Below the pieces are notes generated by a model. It searched no databases. It had not been told where the DNA came from and saw nothing but the letters and a program-made list of their open reading frames with translations. A DNA stretch of 7,234 nucleotides from Clostridia bacterium (GTDB lineage Bacteria > Bacillota > Clostridia > Oscillospirales > CAG-272). The first letter of the stretch is position 1; every line of letters begins with the position of its first letter. The position numbers were made by a program, and so were the translations under genes. Shown one piece after another: positions 1-4,720 of this stretch. The stretch spans positions 1-7,234 of the forward strand of contig JAGBTR010000028.1 of NCBI GenBank assembly GCA_017631215.1, written 5' to 3'.

Positions 1-39
1 AACTTGAAGGAAGCTCTGCGAGCCAATCGTCGGACGATC

Positions 40-73
40 AAAAAAGGAGCACACCGATGTGTACTCCTTTTTT
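40..73 (-). terminator. Intrinsic terminator of the tRNA-Leu gene
   Basis: Positions 46-54 and 59-67 form a 9-bp stem around a 4-nt loop (55-58), flanked by six A (40-45) and six T (68-73) on the plus strand. Read on the minus strand, the stem is complete with one G:U wobble (positions 63/50) and is followed by six U. Read on the plus strand, the same pair is a C/A mismatch. The asymmetry favours action in the minus direction, ending the tRNA transcript just after its CCA end at 76. It could still work weakly for a plus-strand gene entering from the left edge. Confidence 0.85.
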
Positions 74-75
74 GA

Positions 76-162
76 TGGTGCGGGCAAGAGGACTTGAACC
101 TCCACCACCTTGCGATCATAAGAACCTGAAACTTACGCGTCTGCCAATTCCGCCATACCCGC
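76..162 (-). tRNA. tRNA-Leu, anticodon CAG, CCA encoded
   Basis: The minus strand folds as a class II tRNA of 87 nt. It has acceptor arm GCGGGTA/TGCCCGC, D-stem GCG/CGC with the GAATTGGCAGA loop typical of bacterial leucine tRNAs, anticodon loop TTCAGGT, a 15-nt variable arm, T-arm GGAGG-TTCAAGT-CCTCT, discriminator A73 and a genomically encoded CCA (76-78). The anticodon CAG reads CUG codons, which are common in GC-rich genes such as those next door. The innermost anticodon-stem pair is U31/U39, a mismatch; position 39 is a usual pseudouridine site, so this is tolerable. The variable arm appears to have a short stem (about 3 bp, one G:U) closed by GCAA. It has its own promoter (197-224) and terminator (40-73), so it is a single-gene unit. 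Confidence 0.97.
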
Positions 163-193
163 ATCCGTTGGCGTGTTGCTTATCACAACGGAT
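163..193 (-). repeat. Inverted repeat in the tRNA-Leu leader
   Basis: ATCCGTTG (163-170 on the plus strand) is matched perfectly by CAACGGAT (186-193), giving an 8-bp stem with a 15-nt loop. One arm ends exactly at the first base of the mature tRNA (162). The other begins 3 bp downstream of the promoter -10 box, so it covers the expected transcription start. It may be a leader RNA hairpin stacked on the acceptor stem at the RNase P site, or a DNA operator at +1. The sequence does not decide between these. If transcription starts near 190, part of the outer arm would be missing from the RNA, which would favour the DNA reading. Confidence 0.6.
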
Positions 194-196
194 ATT

Positions 197-224
197 ATTA
201 TACCACTTTTTTTGGATTTGTCAA
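197..224 (-). promoter_or_regulatory. Consensus sigma-70-type promoter for tRNA-Leu
   Basis: On the minus strand there is a perfect TTGACA (224-219) and a perfect TATAAT (202-197) separated by 16 bp. Just upstream (about 225-250) lie A and T tracts that resemble an UP element. The predicted start is near 188-192, leaving a leader of roughly 25-30 nt before the tRNA. Such a near-ideal promoter fits a strongly expressed stable RNA gene and indicates that the tRNA does not depend on read-through from the metabolic cluster. Confidence 0.9.
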
Positions 225-250
225 TACCTTTTTTGAAATTTTTTAAAAAA

Positions 251-269
251 GTTTTTGCAAGGCAAAAAC
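251..269 (-). terminator. Second hairpin overlapping the operon terminator
   Basis: GTTTTTGC (251-258) and GCAAAAAC (262-269) form a perfect 8-bp inverted repeat with a 3-nt loop. On the minus strand it is followed by six T (250-245). Its upstream arm uses bases 262-269, which include the U-tract and stem base of the larger terminator at 264-301, so the two hairpins cannot both form fully. It may act as a backup terminator. It is AT-rich, so its stem alone would be weak. Confidence 0.5.
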
Positions 270-301
270 ACCGCCGCGACCCGTGGGCCGTAGCGGTGTT
301 T
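264..301 (-). terminator. Intrinsic terminator of the aryl-acid cluster
   Basis: Positions 266-274 and 293-301 pair perfectly over 9 bp (AAACACCGC with GCGGTGTTT on the plus strand). The apex at 275-292 is GC-rich and can pair further (CCC 280-282 with GGG 285-287). On the minus strand the 3' arm runs into five T (268-264). It lies 15 bp past the stop codon of the aminotransferase gene, as expected for the end of the seven-gene transcript. Confidence 0.85.
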
Positions 302-315
302 GGATGGGTATTGTG

Positions 316-1506
316 TCAGGAAAGTGCCTGATGGAACACCTTGCCGAGGCGCTTGATGCCCTCGACGATCTTTTCGTCGGACATCGTGGAATAGTTGAGG
401 CGCAGGGCAGAGCATTTCTCGTCCATATCGACCATAAAGGTATTGCCGGGGACGTAGACCACCTTTTCGGTGATGGCCGCCTTGGAGAGGGCAAGCGTGT
501 CAAGGTCGTGACCGAGGTCGCACCAGATGAACAGACCGCCGCCGGGACGCGTGTAGGTGATGTCGGCGGGGAAGAACTCGTCCATGGCGTTGAGCATCGT
601 CGAGCATTTGTGCGCGTAGGTCTCGCGCATCTTGACGATCAGCGCATCGAGATCGTAACGCTTCATATACTCGGTGGCGAGCAGCTGGGGCAGCATGGGC
701 GTGTGAACATCCGAGACCTGCTTGGCGATGACGACCTTCTGGATGATGGGCTTGGGCGCGCACAAAAATCCGAGGCGCAGACCGGGGGCGAGGATCTTGG
801 AGAACGAGCCGCTGTACATCACGATGCCGTCCGTGTCCATCGACTTGATGGTGGGCGTCTTGACGCCGTTAAAGGTCAGCTCGCCATAGGGGTTATCCTC
901 GAGGATGAGAACACCGTTACGCTTGGCGATCTCGTACAGTCTCTTGCGCTTCTCAAGGCTCATCGTCACGCCCATCGGGTTCTGGAAGGTGGGGATGGTG
1001 TAGATGAAGCGGACGTTGCTGTTCTCGGCGAGTGCCTTCTCGAGCGCGTCCAGATCCATACCGTCCTGCTCGACGGGAACGCCGACAAGGTGTGCGCCAT
1101 AGGAGCGGAAGGCGTTGGTTGCGCCGATGAAGCTGGGCTGCTCGACGATGACGGTATTGCCCTCGTTGACCAGACACTTGGTTGCAAGCTCGATACCCTG
1201 CTGACCGCCCGAGACGACGATCAGCTCGTCATCCTCGCCGCCGATATTTTCAACGCGTGCAAGTCTTGCCTTGATGGCCTCACGCAGCGGTGCGTAGCCC
1301 TCGGTGATGCCGTATTGCAGCGAGAGGATGGGCTGCTCGCGCAGTACCTCGGCGGCGATGTCGGCGAGTGCCTCGTGAGGGACCAGCTCGGGGGCGGGGT
1401 TGCCGCCTGCCAGCGAGATGACACTCGGGTCGGCCGCATATTTGAAAATTTCACGAATGGCGGAGCCGCGCAGCGTGCTCATTCGGTTCGAAACGGTATA
1501 TTCCAT
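316..1506 (-). CDS. PLP-dependent class I/II aminotransferase, probable aromatic amino acid aminotransferase
   Basis: This 396-residue protein is a fold-type I aminotransferase, close in style to the 2-aminoadipate/aromatic (LysN, MocR-related) group. Visible landmarks are the N-terminal substrate loop AGGNPAPELVP (33-43), the glycine-rich VSGGQQG (98-104), NPMG with Asn176, the EDNPYGEL block with Asp204 (pyridine nitrogen) and Tyr207, SGSFSK with Lys237 as the Schiff-base lysine, and Arg369 in ALRLNY as the likely carboxylate clamp. The length is normal, and no helix-turn-helix domain is fused to it. The ATG at 1506 follows a good AAGGAAG site. It is the last gene of the cluster, 89 bp after the ACT gene. 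Next to indolepyruvate oxidoreductase and phenylacetate-CoA ligase, its likely job is to interconvert Phe, Tyr or Trp with their arylpyruvates. The substrate assignment rests on context; the aminotransferase call itself is firm. Confidence 0.93.
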   Translation of the reverse strand: MEYTVSNRMSTLRGSAIREIFKYAADPSVISLAGGNPAPELVPHEALADIAAEVLREQPILSLQYGITEGYAPLREAIKARLARVENIGGEDDELIVVSGGQQGIELATKCLVNEGNTVIVEQPSFIGATNAFRSYGAHLVGVPVEQDGMDLDALEKALAENSNVRFIYTIPTFQNPMGVTMSLEKRKRLYEIAKRNGVLILEDNPYGELTFNGVKTPTIKSMDTDGIVMYSGSFSKILAPGLRLGFLCAPKPIIQKVVIAKQVSDVHTPMLPQLLATEYMKRYDLDALIVKMRETYAHKCSTMLNAMDEFFPADITYTRPGGGLFIWCDLGHDLDTLALSKAAITEKVVYVPGNTFMVDMDEKCSALRLNYSTMSDEKIVEGIKRLGKVFHQALS

Positions 1507-1548
1507 AGCTATCTTCCTTTTATAATATAAGTTTTTGAAAGAGGGGGA

Positions 1549-1586
1549 CGGGGGAGAGGACTTTCTTAAAAAAATCCTCTCCCCCG
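1549..1586 (-). other. Strong 12-bp hairpin between the ACT and aminotransferase genes
   Basis: CGGGGGAGAGGA (1549-1560) pairs perfectly with TCCTCTCCCCCG (1575-1586) around a 14-nt loop holding an A/T run. It begins 9 bp after the ACT stop codon. On the minus strand the downstream bases are C-rich (TCCCCCTCTTTC), with no U-tract directly after the stem, so it is not a standard intrinsic terminator. Likely roles are a 3'-end stabiliser or processing site that sets a different mRNA level for the last gene, or a partial terminator. Confidence 0.7.
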
Positions 1587-1595
1587 CATAAAACC

Positions 1596-2030
1596 TTAAA
1601 TTCTGTAAACCTCGGCGGGGTTGATGTCGCCGTAGCCGTTTCTGTGGAGAATATCGGCGGCGAGCTCGAGGTCATCGGTGCGGATGACCATAATGGCCTT
1701 GCCGCTCAGTCTGCCCACGCAGGCGTACATATATTCCACGTTCAGACCTGCCTCGGAGAGCAGGTGCAGAATGCCGCCGGCACCGCCGGGTGCGTCGTCC
1801 ATAGCGACGGCGATGACCTCGGAGATGCGGACGACCACACCGCTTTCGGTCAGGACGTCGCGGGCGCGGTCGGGCTGATCGACGAGCAGGCGGAGAATGC
1901 CGAACTCGGACGTATCAGCCAGCGTCAGCGCGCTGATGTTGATGCCCTGCTTGGCCAGCGTGTCGGTTGCGGCACACAGACGGCCGGGCTTGTTTTCCAG
2001 AAAAACGGAGAGCTGTCGAATGAACATCAT
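1596..2030 (-). CDS. Tandem ACT-domain protein, probable amino acid-binding regulator
   Basis: This small soluble protein of 144 residues consists of two ACT domains and nothing else. The first covers about residues 4-72, with the ligand-loop signature FLENKPGRL (10-18). The second covers about 73-143, with the matching loop DDAPGG (78-83) followed by the helix GILHLLSEAGLNVEY. ACT domains bind amino acids, usually in a dimer interface, and control enzymes or transcription. With no catalytic or DNA-binding domain, it probably senses an aromatic amino acid or related acid and acts on a partner protein. It begins 20 bp after paaK. The ATG at 2030 is preferred because it has AAGGGAG 10 bp upstream; an in-frame GTG at 2054 would overlap the paaK stop codon and has no such support. 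In my recollection, proteins of this type often neighbour paaK and iorAB in anaerobes. The partner is unknown. Confidence 0.88.
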   Translation of the reverse strand: MMFIRQLSVFLENKPGRLCAATDTLAKQGINISALTLADTSEFGILRLLVDQPDRARDVLTESGVVVRISEVIAVAMDDAPGGAGGILHLLSEAGLNVEYMYACVGRLSGKAIMVIRTDDLELAADILHRNGYGDINPAEVYRI

Positions 2031-2050
2031 AGCTTCAAATCTCCCTTCGA

Positions 2051-3361
2051 TCACATTTTACCATTGCGGTTGTCGATGACGCGCTTGGCCTTGCCCTCGG
2101 AGCGGACGATCGACTTGGGGTTGACCAGATGTACCTTGGCCGAGATACCCAGCATCGAGCGAAGCTGCTCGGTGATGGTGCGCTCCAGCCGCTCGATCGA
2201 CTTGACGTCGTCCGAGAAGAAGGACTCGCTCATCTCGACGTTGACGTCGAAGGTGTCGGTGTTGTTGACGCGGTCGAGCACGATCTGATAGTTGGGCGTG
2301 ATCTGGTCGCCGCTGACCTTGAGCAGCACCTCCTCGATCTGCGAGGGGAAGACATTGACGCCGCGGATGATGAGCATATCGTCGGTGCGTCCCGAGGGCT
2401 TACGCATACGGATGTGCGTTCTGCCGCACTTGCAGGGCTCGTCGGTCAGCGAGCAGATATCGCGGGTACGGTAGCGCAGGATGGGGAAGCCCTCCTTGGT
2501 GATGGCCGAGAAGACCAGCTCGCCCGTCGCGCCCATAGGAAGCACCTCGCCCGTATCGGGATCGATGATCTCGGGGATGAAGTTGTCCTCCCAGACGTGC
2601 ATACCGCACTGATGCTCGCACTCGCCCGAAACGCCGGGGCCGAGGATCTCGGAAAGACCGTAAATGTCGTAGGCCTTGATGCCGAGCGCCTCCTCGATCT
2701 TGGCTCTCATATCCTCCGACCAAGGCTCGGCGCCGAAAATGCCGACCTTGAGCTTGAGCTGATCCTTGACGCCCATCTTCTGCACCTCTTCGCCAAGATA
2801 CATCGCGTAAGAGGGCGTGCAGCACAGAACGGTCGCCTCGAAATCGATCATCGTCTGAATTTGCAGCGCCGTATTACCCGAGGAGATCGGGATGACGGTC
2901 GCGCCGACCCGTTCAGCACCGCCGTGCGCGCCAAGACCGCCCGTAAACAGGCCGTAGCCGTATGCGATCTGCACGATGGAGGTGTCGTCGATGCCCAGAC
3001 CGTTCATCATACGGGCGACACACTCCGCCCACATATCCAGATCGTTTTGGGTGTAGCCGACGACGATGCGCTTGCCCGTCGTGCCCGACGATGCGTGGAC
3101 GCGGACGATGTTCTTGAGCGGCTCAGCGAATAGCCCATAGGGATAATAGTCGCGAAGGTCGCTCTTATAAGAGAAGGGAACGAGGTGGAGATCCTCGACG
3201 CCGTGAATATCGGAGGGCTTGAGTCCCTTGGCATCCATACGGTTGCGGAAGCATTCCACGCGCTCGTACATACGGGCGACCTGAGCGCACAGACGCTCGG
3301 ACTGAAGCTTTTTCAGCTCCTCGCGGGGCATACATTCGATTTCGGGGGTTCTGATGGACAT
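2051..3361 (-). CDS. paaK: Phenylacetate-CoA ligase (AMP-forming)
   Basis: This 436-residue cytoplasmic enzyme matches the usual length of PaaK, which joins phenylacetate or related aryl acids to CoA with ATP giving AMP and PPi. Visible ANL-superfamily motifs are the P-loop HASSGTTGK (89-97), the GIFGAEPW block (208-214), YGLSE (234-238), RYRTRD (296-301), the PaaK-type cysteine cluster C303/C310/C312 ahead of GRT, the hinge region GRTDDMLIIRGVNVFPSQIEE (about 324-344), and the C-terminal EGKAKRV (422-428) with the candidate catalytic Lys424. The ATG at 3361 follows AAAGGA with 7 bp spacing. It lies 29 bp after the membrane protein gene and 20 bp before the ACT gene. In this cluster it would either activate arylacetates for reductive carboxylation by IorAB or, run in reverse, release arylacetate from its thioester. 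Natural substrate range (phenylacetate, 4-hydroxyphenylacetate, indoleacetate) cannot be read from the sequence. Confidence 0.95.
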   Translation of the reverse strand: MSIRTPEIECMPREELKKLQSERLCAQVARMYERVECFRNRMDAKGLKPSDIHGVEDLHLVPFSYKSDLRDYYPYGLFAEPLKNIVRVHASSGTTGKRIVVGYTQNDLDMWAECVARMMNGLGIDDTSIVQIAYGYGLFTGGLGAHGGAERVGATVIPISSGNTALQIQTMIDFEATVLCCTPSYAMYLGEEVQKMGVKDQLKLKVGIFGAEPWSEDMRAKIEEALGIKAYDIYGLSEILGPGVSGECEHQCGMHVWEDNFIPEIIDPDTGEVLPMGATGELVFSAITKEGFPILRYRTRDICSLTDEPCKCGRTHIRMRKPSGRTDDMLIIRGVNVFPSQIEEVLLKVSGDQITPNYQIVLDRVNNTDTFDVNVEMSESFFSDDVKSIERLERTITEQLRSMLGISAKVHLVNPKSIVRSEGKAKRVIDNRNGKM

Positions 3362-3390
3362 TGTCTTTTCCTTTCTTTGACTTGCTTGGC

Positions 3391-4083
3391 TTAAGCTTTA
3401 GTGGAGGGCTTGCGAAGATTCAGAATGATACCCAGCGCGACGGACAGCAGTGCCGCCAGCATCACCTGATACTCGGAGGGGAGCATAAAGGTGACGGTGT
3501 GCGCGGGAATCCAGAAGATGGGGACGGTCTTGAAGAGCGTGAAGGAAACGAAGCGCTTCCAATCGACGGCATCAATGACCTCGCCAAGCGTTACGCCCTT
3601 GCCGTTCTGCGCGCGCAGGGCAAGGTAGGTGTCGGAGCATTTGTGAACGGCCATAAAGGTCGGACCAAAGGTCAGATTCATCGTGGCGGCGGTGGCAAAG
3701 GCGCGGATGAGGCGGTACCACACGCCATCGGTCGCCAACGTGCTGCCGGGCAGCAGCTTGGCGGCGATCATTGCGCCCGATCCGAGGAAGAAGATCTTCA
3801 TCATATAGGTGATCCAAATACCGATCAAACCCCAGATGACGATGCGGGCGATAAGGTATGCGGGCTTGGAAAACTTGCCCGATGCCATTTTGATGGCGAT
3901 CAGCTCGCCCGCCGTTGCCAGAAGGGCGAACTTGACAAATCCCATCAGATAAGGGTGGTTGCCCGACAGGGATTCAAACACCTCGCGTGTGGCGGGGATG
4001 ATGAGAACTGCGGCAAAGACGGCAAACACCGCGATGATGAAGGCCAGCATCGCGCTGCCGTATGTTTTTTTGTTTTCAGACAT
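3391..4083 (-). CDS. Integral membrane protein with Mpv17/PMP22-like motifs, function unknown
   Basis: This 230-residue protein is strongly hydrophobic, with about five or six predicted spans (roughly 11-30, 44-66, 77-100, 122-146, 180-200 and 205-223) and a basic C-terminal tail. There is no signal peptide beyond the first span. The block FWIPAHTVTFMLPSEYQV (190-207) resembles the Mpv17/PMP22 C-terminal signature (W-x-P-A-Q-x-x-N-F-x-x-x-P-x-x-x-R), with His195, Thr198 and Gln206 in place of the usual Gln, Asn and Arg. FGPTFMAVH (139-147) recalls the family's GP-x-x-H segment. The assignment is by eye and tentative. The gene has a clear AAGGAGAT site before the ATG at 4083. It sits between iorB and paaK with 47 and 29 bp gaps, so it should be co-expressed with the pathway. 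A role in moving aryl acids or aromatic amino acids across the membrane is a reasonable guess from context only. Confidence 0.85.
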   Translation of the reverse strand: MSENKKTYGSAMLAFIIAVFAVFAAVLIIPATREVFESLSGNHPYLMGFVKFALLATAGELIAIKMASGKFSKPAYLIARIVIWGLIGIWITYMMKIFFLGSGAMIAAKLLPGSTLATDGVWYRLIRAFATAATMNLTFGPTFMAVHKCSDTYLALRAQNGKGVTLGEVIDAVDWKRFVSFTLFKTVPIFWIPAHTVTFMLPSEYQVMLAALLSVALGIILNLRKPSTKA

Positions 4084-4099
4084 AGCGGTATCTCCTTAT

Positions 4100-4112
4100 G
4101 CAGTATTACTGC
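4100..4112 (-). other. Small hairpin just upstream of the membrane protein ribosome site
   Basis: GCAGT (4100-4104) and ACTGC (4108-4112) form a 5-bp stem with a 3-nt loop, ending 2-3 bases before the AAGGAGAT Shine-Dalgarno sequence of the gene starting at 4083. The same 47-bp spacer also carries a direct repeat of CGCGTAAC (minus strand, 4137-4130 and 4126-4119), the first copy of which contains the iorB stop codon. The hairpin is short and could be chance. It has no U-tract and is not a terminator. Confidence 0.3.
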
Positions 4113-4130
4113 GGGGGGTTACGCGGCGTG

Positions 4131-4706
4131 TTACGCGTGGTTATAACCCAGCTCGAACGCCTTGAGGTTGACCTCGAGGAACTTGGGCGGGACGGTCTCG
4201 CGGATGGTCTCGAGCCACGTATCGTAGGGAATGTCGGTGCTTTTTGCCATCACGCCGATCAGAACGACGTTGACGGCCTTGATGCTGCCTGCCTCGGTGG
4301 CAAGAGCGAGCGCGTCGACGGCGGTGGTGTTGACCTTGGCGGACAGCTTGTCGAGACTGTTCTCGGGATAAGCGGCCGCGCCCGTGATGACGGGCATCGG
4401 GTTGATGCGCTGGTCGTTGACGATGAGACGGCCGTCCGCCTTAAGTGCGGGCAGCGCGCGGTATGCCTCGAGCAGCTCGAAGGCAAGGACAATGTCGGCC
4501 TCGCCGTCACCGATGATGGGGGAGTGTACCTTCTCACCGTACTTGACGTAGGTCACGACGCTTCCGCCGCGCTGGCTCATACCGTGTACCTCGGACACCT
4601 TAACGTCGTATCCCATACGGATGACGGCACCGCCCAGAATGCGGCTTGCCAGCAGAGTACCCTGACCGCCGACACCGACGATCATAATATTTCTCGTGTT
4701 ATTCAT
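4131..4706 (-). CDS. iorB: Indolepyruvate ferredoxin oxidoreductase, beta (gamma-domain) subunit
   Basis: This 191-residue protein is the small subunit of the IorAB enzyme, which oxidatively decarboxylates arylpyruvates to arylacyl-CoA with ferredoxin as electron acceptor, and can run in reverse. It carries the nucleotide-fold motif GVGGQGTLLASR (11-22) and the family hallmark EVHGMSQRGGSV (39-50). It corresponds to the catalytic gamma domain of pyruvate:ferredoxin oxidoreductases. The ATG at 4706 is chosen because AAAGGAGAG lies 6 bp upstream. An in-frame start at 4784 would extend into iorA with a basic segment that does not look like the family. It follows iorA by 14 bp, which suits translation of the two subunits at matching levels. 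The length is normal for IorB, and no change in key residues is visible. Confidence 0.96.
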   Translation of the reverse strand: MNNTRNIMIVGVGGQGTLLASRILGGAVIRMGYDVKVSEVHGMSQRGGSVVTYVKYGEKVHSPIIGDGEADIVLAFELLEAYRALPALKADGRLIVNDQRINPMPVITGAAAYPENSLDKLSAKVNTTAVDALALATEAGSIKAVNVVLIGVMAKSTDIPYDTWLETIRETVPPKFLEVNLKAFELGYNHA

Positions 4707-4720
4707 AGCGATCTCTCCTT

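Noticed and set aside
1..75. Possible 3' end of a plus-strand gene (open from base 1 to a TGA at 73-75)
   Set aside because: Only 24 codons are visible, the frame runs through the terminator stem, and no family can be recognised. A 5-bp hairpin at 26-38 is also too small to interpret. The first 39 bases hold nothing that can be assigned.
283..1530. Plus-strand open frame of 415 codons opposite the aminotransferase gene
   Set aside because: It is the antisense shadow of a GC-rich gene with clear motifs on the minus strand. Its composition (rich in D, G, H, R, V, L) shows no family motif, and there is no ribosome site.
1507..1548. TATAAT-like AT-rich stretch (about 1520-1531) as a promoter for the aminotransferase
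   Set aside because: A -10-like sequence is present, but no acceptable -35 element lies at 16-18 bp upstream on the minus strand; the region there is C-rich hairpin sequence.
2031..2054. GTG start at 2054 for the ACT protein
   Set aside because: It would overlap the paaK stop codon and add eight residues made largely from the Shine-Dalgarno region; the ATG at 2030 has AAGGGAG 10 bp upstream and starts at the ACT fold.
4119..4137. Direct repeat CGCGTAAC at the iorB stop codon as a regulatory or mobile-element trace
   Set aside because: Only two 8-bp copies, one of them within the iorB coding end, with no further copies or inverted termini; probably chance.
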